The notes: a model not told the origin generated them from the letters alone. Counted from the first letter of the stretch, positions 52,336-63,077 are shown. The stretch is 64,000 nt of DNA from Anodontia alba (GCA_964016985.1 OZ024827.1:24076933-24140932); one strand, 5' to 3'. Numbers and translations are program-made.

Positions 52336-53410
52336 AGAGCTACATTACACTTCACTCCTTACCACATACCATGGTTATTACTTTGAAAACAAAAATAACA
52401 ATTTTTTTCTTTCTTCTCTGAAAAAAAGGTCCTTAAATCACACTAGAATTGCCAAGATGGGAGAGTTCCAACATGATCCAGAATGTTTTTAGTTGAGAAG
52501 TAATACATGCTTAAAAGTAACTGTCTGAACACATTACTTATCTTGAAATGCTGAAAATCTACGGAAGAAAAAAAAATGTGTTAGAATTTGTATTTAGATC
52601 TGTAAAACTACAGCATTTCAAAATATAGATATACCTTGTCTTGATACCTCTTGATAATGAGGGTATCCAGATTCATATTTTTGTTATTTCTCTTAAAAAA
52701 ACATGTTGTAGGCCTTAAATAAAATTGCCTTAATCGAGTACACACAAAATGTGTATTCATGCAGAATAACAAGAACTATTCATACTTTATGATTGAACTA
52801 AGCATCTTATCAAGAGCTGTGGTTATGAGAAAACCTTTTATAACTATCTGTGAATATTGAGAATGTTTGAAAAAAGCTTGCACATGTGCAAAGCCTGGTT
52901 TAAAAAGGACTCTCTTTTGGCTAACACAAACCTGTATGATATGCCATAATGTACCCATTTGTCCAAAAAGTGGAAAGTCCAGGACAGCTTTCTAAAAACA
53001 TGCAGGCTCTTTATCTCTATCTTTGCAATTCACAAGTAGAAGGAAGTTGGTAATTCTGGATAATTTTGTATTAAAATATACATCATCAGAGCTCCACCTA
53101 AAGCACTTTTTAAAAGTGTTGATATACTTCTTATTTCTTCATGAAAACAAAATTTGTGGAGTACCCACAACATATATTTTTGTGGAGAAATAAGAAAATA
53201 TTCATCTGGCTTCACTCATTAAGAGCTATGCATTGTGGGTACTCATTTGGATCACCTCTCATGTTTTGGTGCAGAAAGTAACAAAATTATCTTCTGAATG
53301 CCTGTTTTACTTGCAGCATTGTACATGTACAGTGTTTTTTCTAACCTCTAAATGTACTGAAGATTGAAACAGTATTTTAGAGATCCTTTCTTCGTTATTT
53401 TATCATTTTG
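52336..53410. other. non-coding with two degraded hpA hairpins
   Basis: Degraded hpA copies lie at about 52640-52815 and 53090-53230 (AGTACCCACAACATATATTT). No gene is supported. Confidence 0.55.
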
Positions 53411-53414
53411 TAAA

Positions 53415-53640
53415 TATTTACCCTAAATATTTCAGACACTATAACTAGTTTACTTTAATACCTATTTTATAAAATAAACAAGTGCATTTGAATATCTTGT
53501 AATATATATTTAATCTTAAAAAGTGCTGACCAAATGGCAAACAGTGCATACCCTGATCAGATGCCGCATTATGCGGCATCTGATCTGGGTCTGCACTGTT
53601 TGCTTAGGGATATGTGTCGGAATATTTAAGTTAAATGCAG
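53415..53640. repeat. coreG repeat with strong hairpin
   Basis: TTTACCCTAAATATTTCAGA starts it. ATACCCTGATCAGATGCCGC and GCGGCATCTGATCTGGGT pair around ATTAT. GTCGGAATATTTAAGTTAAA ends it. Confidence 0.78.
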
Positions 53641-53727
53641 TAAAGGTCATCTTCACCTAACCACTCATCACTTCAATAATACTGGGCCCTGGTGTTAGGA
53701 TAAATGTAGAGTTAAGATTGAATGATG

Positions 53728-53938
53728 CATAGCTCCAGATAAGATGCTTTCTTTTCAACCAGAGAGTATGGAGTTTTTTTTCTTATTTCTCCACGGAAAT
53801 GTGATGCTGGTTATAAAAAGTGCCTCCTCCGCGAGGCGCTTCGAATGATTACGCACAACATATAATTACATGGAGAAATAAGAAAATTATAAGAAAAGAA
53901 AAAACAATTTTCTGGATATTTCTCTTATCTGGCGCTAT
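53728..53938. repeat. hpA foldback
   Basis: CATAGCTCCAGATAAGATGC and CTCTTATCTGGCGCTATG are ends, flanked by ATGATG on each side. The inner arms are diverged around CTCCTCCGCGAGG. Confidence 0.78.
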
Positions 53939-54094
53939 GATGATGTTAAAACTATATTTTATGTCTTTCGTAATAGATAATTAAATAAAAATTTACAAAA
54001 AAGTTGTTTTTGTCATTTTATCTGTAAACCCCATTGCTGCATGTGTAAAAGTTTGTATATATAAATTATTACATCATGCATTATGGCATGTTGA

Positions 54095-54345
54095 AATGTC
54101 CAGGTGGCCAAAAGGCTAGCACTTCCAACTTTGGATAGCAGGCTTCTTGGTTTGAATCCCACTGGAGGCAGAATTCAGCTCTTGACTGCATGGTGCTTCA
54201 TTGCACGGAATCCCACTGGAGGCGGAATTCAGCTCGACTGCATGGTGCTTCATTGCACAGAGCCTTTCATTATCCTTTCATCATCTCGATAGGAATAAAA
54301 TAATGTTGAAAGGGACAAAAGGGACATAAAACATCAAATCACCAT
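54095..54345 (+). mobile_element. S1 SINE with internal duplication
   Basis: GGCCAAAAGGCTAGCACTTC is box A-like; TTGGTTTGAATCCCACTGG is box B. The block from AATCCCACTGGAGGC to TGGTGCTTCATTGCAC occurs twice (about 54154 and 54207). The tail is GGGACATAAAACATCAAATC. Confidence 0.8.
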
Positions 54346-54734
54346 AATGGCATGTTACCAGTGGTTTAATACAGCTGTGCATCCAGACATTATTTTCAGG
54401 GGCTCTCATTGCCCGAATCTTAAGTGACTAAAAAAATGTCATCAATCGGTCAGATAACTTTCTTTCTCTCCAGTTGATTGTATGACTAAATCCGAGTTGT
54501 GAATAGATTTCATAGGCTTATATGTGCCATTACTGTTTGCATATCACTAGATGTGCTACAAATGGTTCATGAAGGGAGTAAAAACTCCTTGTTCCAATAT
54601 TAATCTGAGGTCAAAAAACTTGTTTCAGATATATATTACTTCTGTGAATCAGATTCTACTGATTTACTGTCATGTTGCTTTATTACAAATTTGCAAAAAG
54701 AAAAAGAAGAAAAAAGATTCGATCCGTAAGGGAG

Positions 54735-54925
54735 CATCTGCATGGCCAAGCAGTTAGTGCTCCTGGCTTTAGATTATGCAGTCTTATGTTTGAATTCCAT
54801 TATAGGTGAAATTCAGCTATGACTGCACTGTACTTCATGGCACAGAGCCTTTCATTATCATCCATTCATCTCAATATGATTTAAACAATGCTGAAAGAGA
54901 TGTAAACATCAAATTATCATCACCC
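54735..54925 (+). mobile_element. S1 SINE
   Basis: GGCCAAGCAGTTAGTGCTCC (box A-like), TATGTTTGAATTCCATTATA (eroded box B), GAGCCTTTCATTATCATCC, and tail GTAAACATCAAATTATCATC. Confidence 0.78.
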
Positions 54926-55526
54926 TGGATTTAAAAGAGGGATATTCAGAGAAGTAAAAAAGTACTGTTTGGGTGAAAAACATCTTGTCTATAGCCATGT
55001 GACTACCAAGCCCAAACATAAAGCCCATCTTCAGGTATATGCACTATCTCATAATTCGAGAGCAATATTCATAAGGTGCACAGCACAGCCCACTAAGCAA
55101 TTTCAGTTCAGACATACATGTAATAATAAAAAAGCAGAGTAAGATGGAGGTTGGGTTGAAGTGATTACATGTATATCAGAACTGATGATAGGTATGGTTT
55201 ACATTAACCATGTTTTGGTAAATATCTTAGACTGTAGCTAGAAATTAGGCAAAACTGACGAGTTTCTTTGTATTTATTTCTGTATGGATATATATACAAT
55301 CATGAATGATTCACTGCATGTTCTCATCAAAGTGGATTCTGAACTGGGCTTATCTATTCTCTTCATCTTTTTCTGAAATGAAAAACAACAACAACAAAGT
55401 TAACGTGATATTAAGAAAATGAGCCACATTGTGAACTTTCTGTCAAATCAATATTTCAATGTGCATGCCCAGCCCCTCAGCAAGGCCACAAGTCTAGTTC
55501 TTTGGCTGAAGTTTCTTCTTGGCCTA

Positions 55527-55637
55527 TTAACCCACTTCAGAACGAATAGACTCCCCCACACTATATACTGGAAGAGTCCAATTTGAATTTTAGGTACTTC
55601 CAGCTATGAGATTTATATATTCCCAGAGAAAAATGGC
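55527..55637 (-). mobile_element. ttD MITE fragment
   Basis: TTAACCCACTTCAGAACGAA, CTCCCCCACACTATATACTG and CCAGAGAAAAATGGCC match the left half of ttD. The core is missing; the array at 55.64 kb begins where it stops. Confidence 0.72.
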
Positions 55638-55879
55638 CAACTTGAAAATCTTATTTTGCCCTTCTTCTGAACTGAAAGGCCAACTGACTTGAAACTTGGT
55701 AGGAAGCATCGGGAAGACTTGTAGATAAAAAAACAGCTAAAATCTTTCTGATTGGAAATCCAAGATGGCTGCCATCTTGAAAATCTATTTTGCCCTTTGT
55801 CTCCTGAACCAAAACGCCAATTGACTGGAAGACTGGAAACTTGACAGGAAGTACGAATCAAGGCAACTTGTAGAAAATC

Positions 55880-56180
55880 CATGTGGGTGGTTGGGTGGTG
55901 CGAAGGTGTTATATATCTTTTGTCACTCGGGGCGTCCAGCTGATATTGGCTTATAGTTGGGCAAGGCCTGCTATCCTTGTAGCAGGTAAGGGTAGGGAGG
56001 TGGTTTTTATTTCTTCTGTTTCTTCACTTTCATTCCTGTTTCTCTTTCTTCCCTGTCCCTCCCTTTCATCTCTTCTGCTATCTCTTCTGTCTCTTTTCTC
56101 CCTTTCTTTGGGAGACGACACAAAATGGCCCACAAAGGTTGACATGTTGTTAAACCTTAACTCAATCAATCATGTTGAAA
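55880..56180 (+). mobile_element. S3 SINE-like repeat
   Basis: GTGGGTGGTTGGGTGGTGCG to CTCAATCAATCATGTT, flanked by GAAAATCC on both sides. Long ORFs on both strands are by-products of its CT-rich body. Confidence 0.8.
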
Positions 56181-57102
56181 ATCCGAGACGGCTGCCAAGG
56201 TGAAAATCTATTTTGTGCTTCTACTCCTGAATCGAAAGGCCAATTGACTTAAAACTTAGAAGGAAGAATCAGGGTGACTTGTAGATCAAAAGTAGCTAAA
56301 ATTGTTCCGATTGGAAATCCAAGATAGCCACCATCTTGAAAAAACTATTTTGCCAATTTACTGGAAACATGGTAGGAAGTATCAGGGCAACTTGTAGATC
56401 AAAAACAGCTAAAATCATTCTGAACCAAAATCCAAGATGGCTGCCATGGTGACCAGCTTGAAAGTCTTTTTTGCGCTTCTATTCCTGAACTGAATGGTCA
56501 ATTAGACTCAAAACTTGGTAAGAAGTATAACTGTGACTTGCTGATCAAAAGTAGCTAAAATCGTAAATCCAAGATGGCTGCTATGACGGCTATTGAAAAA
56601 TCTATTTTGATCTTCTCAGAACCCAAAGGCCAACTAACTAGAAACTTGGTAGACAGTATCAGGTTGACTTACAGATCAAAAACGGCTAAAGTTGTTCTGA
56701 TCCAAAATCCAAGTTTGTGGCCATGGCAGCCATCTTGAAAATCTATTTTGTGCTTCTTCTAAACCAAAAGCCCAGTCGACTCAAAACTTGGTAAGAAGTA
56801 CAAGGGTGACTTGCTGATCAAAAATAGCTAAAATCACTCTGATTGGAAATCCAAGACGGCCGCTGTCATTTTAGAAACCTATTTTGAACTTCTTATGAAT
56901 GTAAAGGCCAACTAACTTGAATTTTGGAAGGAAGTATTGAGGCAATTTGTAGATAAAAACAGCTAAAACCATTCTGATTGGAAATCCAAGATGGTAGCCA
57001 CAGCCGCCATCTTGAAAATCTATATTGAGCTTCAACCTTGAACCGAGAAGCCAGTTGACTCGAAATTTGGTAGGATGTATTAGGATGACTTGCAGATCAA
57101 AA

Positions 57103-57402
57103 ATAGGGTGGTCGGGTGGTGCAAAGGTGTCGTGTATCTTACGTCACCAGGGCGTCCAACTGATATTGGCTTACAGTTGGGCAAGGCCTGCTACCCTTGT
57201 AGCAGGTAAGGGTAGAGGGTGAATGTTTTTATTTCTTCTGTTTCTTCACTTTCATTCCCAATCCTCTTTCTTCCCTGTCTCTCTCTTTCATCTCTTCTAC
57301 TTCTACTATCTCTTCTATCTCTTCTCCCTTTCTCTGGGAGACGACACAAAATGACCCACAAGGGTTGACGTGTCCTTAAACCCCAACTCAATCAATCAAA
57401 AG
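57103..57402 (+). mobile_element. S3 SINE-like repeat
   Basis: GGGTGGTCGGGTGGTGCAAA to AACTCAATCAATCAA, with ATCAAAA at both edges as a probable duplication of the array sequence AGATCAAAAATAGC. Confidence 0.8.
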
Positions 57403-57944
57403 TTAAAATTCTGCCGATGGGAAATCCAAGATGGCCACCACGGCCACCATCTTGAAAATTTATTTTGAACTTCACCGAGCCAAAATGCCAATTGACTTGA
57501 AACTTAGTAGGAAGTATAAAAATAGGTAAACTTGTTCCGAGTGGAAATCCAAGATGGCCACCACAGTCACCATATTGAAAATCTATTTTTTATATTCTTC
57601 TTCTGAATGGAAAGACCAACTGACTCGAAACTTGATAGGAAATATGAGGGTGACTTGTAAATCAAAAATAGCTAAAATTGTTCAGATTGGAAATCCAGGA
57701 TGATCACCCTAGCCGCCATGTTGAAAATCTATTTTGAACTTTTTTCTCCTGAACCAAATGGGCAACTGACTCAAACTTTCATTGGAAGTATTGAGGTGAT
57801 CAAAAGTATCTAAAATCTTTCTAATTGGAAATCCAAGATGGCTGTCATCTTGAAAATCTATGTTGAACTTCTCTTAAACAGAAATGCCATTCGAATTGAA
57901 ACTCGTCTGGTGATCAGGTGAGCTATCTTGGTCCTTTTGTTTTT

Positions 57945-58090
57945 TTGATTGAGTTGAGGTTTTTCAGCCCAGTGAACCCATTAGGGTCATGTCGAGCCAG
58001 TCAGTTTACCAAACCACACTTTTACCTTGGCAAGCTTTGTGTAAATTCTCTTGCCAGAAACTGACAACTGCACTTCTTGAATCCGTGGAA
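57945..58090 (-). mobile_element. S2 SINE, 3' part, reverse
   Basis: On the plus strand: CAGCCCAGTGAACCCATTAG, GTCAGTTTACCAAACCACAC and TTGCCAGAAACTGACAACTG. Confidence 0.72.
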
Positions 58091-58639
58091 GGGCCATCTT
58101 ACGACATGAACAGCACTGACCCAGATCGGCCTGCACATTGGCACAGTTTGATCAGGGTCTGCTATTTGTTGATAGACTGTTCAGGAACCGTTCATAGACT
58201 CTAATCTGGTCACATCCTAAAGTTTTCTGTATGGAAAAGTTTGTGTGTTTTTTCGCAGAGACATAAGAAACGCAGAAGAAGTAAGTTGGACTATCTGAGT
58301 GCTGCGTTGTATAATGAATTTACAGCACAGCTGGTTTTTACTTGCTAAGATGAGGGCATGTCTGATGATGCTCTTCATTGTTTACACAAAAGCATGTCCC
58401 ACAGCCCCACAGCCTTGAGGCTGTAGGGGTGGTGGGAGTCAGAGCCACTATATCTTGGGCTAAGGCATATGAAAGGCGGAGTCCCAATCCTCCCCTATCA
58501 CTGCCATTAACCTTCCCCCAAATGACACCCATTCACTGCTGGGTGAATTGAGACAGTTTTTCTGCTGACAGTCTGAGCTTGAACTTGCATTCTTTAGCAC
58601 TGCTGTCAAATGTTCTAGTCACTGGGCTACAGTTTGTCC

Positions 58640-58775
58640 ATTTCACTACCTTTGATGCATTTAAAAGCTGCTGGATAAGTGGCAAACAATGTAGACCTTG
58701 ATCAGATGCCACATTCTGCAGTGTCTGATCTGGGTCTACACCATTTTCTCAGGCCTCTGTCCCGATTCTTAAGGC
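58640..58775. repeat. coreG fragment
   Basis: GTAGACCTTGATCAGATGCC and GTGTCTGATCTGGGTCTAC pair around ACATTCTGCA, followed by a short end. Confidence 0.7.
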
Positions 58776-58779
58776 TGTG

Positions 58780-59030
58780 CTCAATAGTGCAGTCGGTAGC
58801 AGCTCTGAGTGCAGATCCTCTGGTTCACAAATTTGAATCACAGTTCCGCCACATACATTTTATGGAGATTAAACATGAAATCATTTCTATGGTCATTCCC
58901 TTTCGCTGATTCAAGATGGGCAGTCGTCAATTATTGGCAAAACAATGACTGCCTGCCTAGGAAAAATGAGTAGGTTAACTGACCGGCTCTGCGTGATCTT
59001 AACAGTGTTAACTGAGCTTAAGAACTCCAA
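58780..59030 (+). mobile_element. S2 SINE, full length, old
   Basis: GCAGTCGGTAGCAGCTCTGA stands where box A lies and CACAAATTTGAATCACAG where box B lies. The body follows (TTAAACATGAAATCATTTCT, CTGATTCAAGATGGGCAG), then AGGTTAACTGACCGGC and a tail near 59025. Confidence 0.65.
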
Positions 59031-59309
59031 ACCAAATCGGAACTTCAGGATATGTACAGGTTACTAAGGCTAAATCCTAGTCTTGATATCCTCTATTTGC
59101 ATATGTCAAAAACTCTAAATGTCAAAAACTCTAAAGACGTGAGCCAGTGCACAGTCTTTCCTACAAGGATGCATGTACACCCAGTGAAGACTCAAAAAAA
59201 AATCAGACTACACATACATGCAGAGTGATCAGAGTTCACTGTCCACCTGAGGATGCTTTCGACCCTTGGCACTCACATGTCCTGCAAAGACTGATAATCA
59301 GACTGTACA

Positions 59310-60437
59310 ATGCAATAGTACATGAGCTGGGGAACAGCTTTGCTATCAGCATCCGTACAAGCCACATTGCAATAGTATTTGAGCTGGGGAACAGCTTTGC
59401 TATCAGCATCCCTACAAGCCACATTGCAATAGTACTTGAGCTGGGGAAAAGCTTGCTGTCAGCATCGGTACAAGCCACATTGCAATAGTACTTGAACTGG
59501 GGAACAGCTTGCTGTAGCATCTGTACAAGCCACATTGCAATAGTACTTGAGCTGGGGAACAGCTTTGCTATCAGCATCCGTACAAGCCACATTGCAATAG
59601 TACTTGAACTGGGGAACAGCTTGCTATCAGCATCCATACAAGCCACATTGCAATAGTACTTGAGCTGGGGAACAGCTTGCTGTCAGCATCTGTACAAGCC
59701 ACATTGCAACAGTACTTGAGCTGGGGAACAGCTTGCTGTCAGCATCCGTACAAGCCACATTGCAATATACTTGAGCTGGGGAACAGCTTTGCTATCAGCA
59801 TCCATACAAGCCACATTGCAATAGTACTTGAGCTGGGGAACAGCTTGCTATCAGCATCCGTCCAAGCCACATTGCAATATACTTGAGCTGGGGAACAGCT
59901 TGCTGTCAGCATCCATACAAGCCACATTGCAATAGTACTTGAACTGGGGAACAGTTTGCTGTCAGCATCTGTACAAGCCACATTGCAATTGTACTTGAAC
60001 TGGGGAACAGCTTGTTGTCAGCATCTGTACAAGCCACATTGCAATAGTACTTGAGCTGGGGAACAGCTTTGCTATCAGCATCCCTACAAGCCACGTTGCA
60101 ATAGTACTTGAGCTGGGGAACAGCTTTGCTATCAGCATCCCTACAAGCCACATTGCAATAGTACTTGAGCTGGGGAACAGCTTGCTGTCAGCATCCGTAC
60201 AAGCCACATTGCAATAGTACTTGAGCTGGGGAACAGCTTGCTGTCAGCATCCATACAAGCCACATTGCAATAGTACTTGAGCTGGGGAACAGCTTTGCTA
60301 TCAGCATCTGTACAAGCCACATTGCAATAGTACTTGAGCTGGGGAACAGCTTGCTATCAGCATCCGTACAAGCCACATTGCAATAGTACTTGAGCTGGGG
60401 AACAGCTTTGCTATCAGCATCCGTACAAGCCACATTG
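59310..60437. repeat. 56-57 bp minisatellite, about 20 units
   Basis: The unit reads GCAATAGTACTTGAGCTGGG, GAACAGCTTGCTGTCAGC, ATCCGTACAAGCCACATT. Two unit types differ by one T and CTATC/CTGTC and are interspersed. Identity is high, so the array is young. The minus-strand ORFs across it (MACTDADSKLFPSSS...) arise from a period near 19 codons and are not genes. It lies inside a dispersed repeat with GTCCACCTGA and CCTGCAAAGACTGAT, also seen at 61.95-62.15 kb. Confidence 0.93.
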
Positions 60438-60489
60438 CTGTTCCCCAGCTCAAGTACTATTGCAATGTGGCTTGTATGGATGCTGATAG
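60438..60489. repeat. inverted terminal unit of the minisatellite
   Basis: TGTTCCCCAGCTCAAGTACT and AATGTGGCTTGTATGGATGC are one unit in reverse orientation, directly abutting the last forward unit. The junction forms a hairpin of nearly 50 bp arms. Confidence 0.92.
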
Positions 60490-60594
60490 GACAACTTCAA
60501 TATACACATGTATTCTGACCAGCATCTGTTCTATTCATTTACATATAAGAATGTTATAGGATGTGTGCAGATCCTAACAGGACAGGATAGAGCT

Positions 60595-60730
60595 TTCTTT
60601 TCCTCCCAAAACATAGGGTTTGACATTTCATGGACAGTGAGATAATTTGCATGAAATGCCGAACTCAATTTTCTGAAGAATAAAAATAACAAAATAAAAG
60701 AAAAATGTCATCTGCTGCGTTTAGATTAAG
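60595..60730. repeat. E foldback, shortened
   Basis: GGTTTGACATTTCATGGACA and ATTTGCATGAAATGCCGAA pair; ATGTCATCTGCTGCG ends it. Confidence 0.6.
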
Positions 60731-60864
60731 TACCTTCTCATCTTGTTTGCTTTGTTTTTCTTTCCAACCCATCCCAACTCCTTTCTCTCTTTATATGAGG
60801 GCCTGAAATAATAAAGTAATTTATTTTTGATCTACAATGTATCAGCCTCTTGTGGAATAAAAAC

Positions 60865-61239
60865 TACAGTCAAAGGCACCTATGGGAAAGTTAAAAACTG
60901 GTTTCTTAAGACAGGTGCTTGTTTAATACAGGTAGATTTCCACTTCTTTGCCTTTAATGGGATCTGAAATAGTGGCCTTTAAAGGCAGGTGACTGCTTAA
61001 CCCTAGTCCTGCTGAACCCGGATACGTCCTGCCTTTGCAAACAGTGTAGATCCAGATCAGATGGCTTCTGAAGCCAACTGATCTGGATCTACACTGTTTG
61101 TCATTAAGTATGTGAATTTATATCAACAACCTGGATCAAGTAATCTGATTGGCTGTAAATTAAAAGTGGGTGTGGCATCTTAATTTATTAATCAGGACAA
61201 GGGTTAATACAGGTGGCCTTTAGGACAGGTTTGACTGTA
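60865..61239. mobile_element. TA MITE (TACAGTCAAA ends) with ttB nested inside
   Basis: TACAGTCAAAGGCACC and GGACAGGTTTGACTGTA are inverted ends. A ttB copy lies inside at TTAA (60997-61207). Sequence on both sides (GACTGC-TTAA, TTAA-TACAGGTGG) matches the undisturbed GGCTGCTTAATACAG of the sister element at 52061. Confidence 0.85.
60997..61207 (-). mobile_element. ttB MITE nested in a TA MITE
   Basis: TTAACCCTAGTCCTGCTGAA at the left, TCAGGACAAGGGTTAA at the right; core GATCAGATGGCTTCTGAAGC. TTAA on each side and a single TTAA in the sister element show target duplication. Confidence 0.9.
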
Positions 61240-61866
61240 TACGAGGGTCATGCAAAAAGTTCTGCCATTAATATGCTTCCTTGGTTTTATCCCAAGTATA
61301 TTTTAAAATGCTTCACTGCACTTGAATGGTGTGTTCAATAGCTAACGATACCCGTTCATTTCGTTCAAATTGATTTCCAACTGACCGAGTTATTTCAAAC
61401 TGAAACAGATGCAGTCATATACACTGACCAATTTACTTGTAACAATAAGAAACGACCAAGCAAAGGATGGTCAGGAGTCCACCTTTTACATAACAATGCC
61501 TCCTCTCATAAGTGTGAGGTTGTTAAGTCTTTTTTGGCTTCTGAAAAGGTGAAAGTTTTAAACCATCCACCTTATTCACCTGACCTGAGTCCCTGTGACT
61601 TCTTTTTATTTCCAAGGCTTAAGAAAATGCTTTCTGGAAATAAGTATACGTCTAGAAGTTCTCTTGGCAGCGCTATTTATCAGTGTCTCCAACAGATACC
61701 AAAAGAAGACTATTTATCTGCTTTTCGCGACTAGGTAAAAAGGTTACAAAAATGTGTTTCAGTAAAGGGGGAATACTTTGAAGGTTTATAATAAAAATAT
61801 ATTTGATAAAACGTAGCACTGAAGTAATCCGAACCCAGTGACAAAACTTTTTGCAGGATCCTCGTA
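61240..61866 (+). mobile_element. mariner-type element, internally deleted
   Basis: CGAGGGTCATGCAAAAAGTT at the left (61242) and AACTTTTTGCAGGATCCTCG at the right are TIRs, with TA at both borders. Length is about 623 bp against the usual 1.3 kb. The middle of the transposase and its start are gone. It inserted directly beside the end of the TA MITE at 61239. Confidence 0.9.
61442..61791 (+). pseudogene. mariner transposase remnant
   Basis: The frame reads NNKKRPSKGWSGVHLLHNN, SSHKCEVVKSFLASEKVKV and HPPYSPDLSPCDFFLFP. The second catalytic position, normally Asp in HDNA, is Asn (HNNAS) here. A premature TAG replaces Trp near the C terminus at 61732-61734, and the normal stop follows at 61789-61791. 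With most of the N-terminal half deleted, it cannot be active. The relic at 115-474 lacks the premature stop but starts after the second catalytic site. Confidence 0.87.
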
Positions 61867-61949
61867 CTCAATAAAATAAACAAGCACTTTTAAATAGGTT
61901 CTTTTGAAATGCTACTATGACAAACTTATGTACATGTACTATTATAACA

Positions 61950-62160
61950 GCATTTCCTACAAGACTGTATGTGCACCAAGCAAACTCAGATTAGCCTGTG
62001 CATATGCACAGGCTGATCAGATGCACAGGCTGATCGGTCCACTGTCCACCTGAAGACACTCTGGATCCTTGGCTACCCAAAGAGAGCCCTGCAAAGACTG
62101 ATCAGACTGCACAGGCTGATCTGAGTCATTGCTAGATGCACATGCAATCTTGTAGGAAAA
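61950..62160. repeat. dispersed repeat with GCACAGGCTGATC core
   Basis: CTGTGCATATGCACAGGCTG, GTCCACTGTCCACCTGAAG, CCTGCAAAGACTGATCAGAC and GCACATGCAATCTTGTAGG. The same elements flank the minisatellite at 59.15-59.31 kb. Confidence 0.7.
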
Positions 62161-62171
62161 GCTACGCCCCT

Positions 62172-62515
62172 ATACAATTACCAGAAATATCTGGACAGGT
62201 GGGCTTAGGTAAACAATGCAGATCCAGATCAGACTGCTCCTGAGGAACAGTCTAATCACTCAAACTGACTAGTCCAAGTTTTAGCTTAACTGTCAACACT
62301 CTCTGGGCTAATTCAGCAGGTGACCAATTGATGATATTTGACTCATTTTTTCCAGAAAACGGGATTTGACATTTCATGCAAACTGTCTCCAATGGAGACA
62401 GTTTGCATGAATTGTCAAATGCTGTTTTCTGTTAAAATAAGAAAAAAAATTTCAATATTTGATCAGGCCTGTTTGTCTGAATACTTACATGTAGGGTAAA
62501 TAAGGTACTACAGAA
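62172..62515. repeat. coreG repeat with an E foldback nested
   Basis: CAGATCCAGATCAGACTGCT with GAACAGTCTAATCACTC is the core; GTCTGAATACTTACATG and GTAGGGTAAATAAGGTAC end it. The E copy at 62290-62460 (CATTTCATGCAAACTGTCTC paired with GAGACAGTTTGCATGAATTG) interrupts it. Confidence 0.72.
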
Positions 62516-62559
62516 AAAAAAACACAAAAAAAACGTAACTTTAATTAAGCTTTACCCTT

Positions 62560-62940
62560 TATGGGCAATTTCAGCAGAAAATAAACTGATGGAATTTTTC
62601 TTCCCTTTTTTTTTCAGAAAATAGGTTTTGGCATTTCATTAAAAAGAAACAATTTGTATTAACCCTTAAAATGCCAAAAAAACCTGCATCTGAAAATGTC
62701 ATCTGCTGAATATTCTTGGAAACTTTTCAAACCTATTTTTACATACAGGCAAACAGTGGGGACCCTGATCAGACTGATCCTCTCCAGGAGCAGTCTGATC
62801 TGGGTCCACAATGTTTGCACTTTTAAAATCACAAGCAGATGACAAATCAGATGACAAGTGTTGTGATCGGCAGTTTAAGGGTTAAAGATCAAAGAAATAA
62901 CAAAAATATATTAAAATGTCATCTGTTGAAATTTTTACCC
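62560..62940. repeat. overlapping E and coreG pieces
   Basis: ACCCTTTATGGGCAATTTCA opens an E-type half. GGGACCCTGATCAGACTGAT with GAGCAGTCTGATCTGGGTCC is a coreG core; ATGTCATCTGTTGAAATTTT closes. Confidence 0.6.
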
Positions 62941-62969
62941 ACAAACTCAGACAAACCAAACAACATGAT

Positions 62970-63077
62970 CCCAGCTAGCATTCTACGAAAAATCTACATC
63001 GGGCCGTCATCGGCCCGTCAGCTACCCTGACGGGCCGATGACGGCCCGATATAGATTTACGTAGAATGCTGACTGGG
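62970..63077. repeat. H foldback, near perfect
   Basis: CCCAGCTAGCATTCTACGAA and TACGTAGAATGCTGACTGGG are ends. GGGCCGTCATCGGCCCGTCA and its inverse fold around GCTACCC. Confidence 0.9.

Larger units (their letters stand above)
55640..57900. repeat. diverged tandem array, AAATCCAAGATGGC units
   Basis: Units of roughly 130-150 bp carry AACTTGGTAGGAAGTAT, GTGACTTGTAGATCAAAAA, TAGCTAAAATC, TTGGAAATCCAAGATGGC, GCCATCTTGAAAATCTATTT and CTTCTGAACC. There are about 13 units, diverged. Two S3 elements have inserted (55.88 and 57.10 kb). No protein. Confidence 0.82.

Noticed and set aside
59236..60433. Several minus-strand ORFs of 80-136 codons with MACTDADSKLFPSSS-type repeats
   Set aside because: They arise from a 57-bp minisatellite whose period is 19 codons. 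Single-base differences between units shift the frame repeatedly, and the plus strand is equally open.
59310..60437. CRISPR-like array
   Set aside because: The units are tandem with no unique spacers, and the context is an animal genome.
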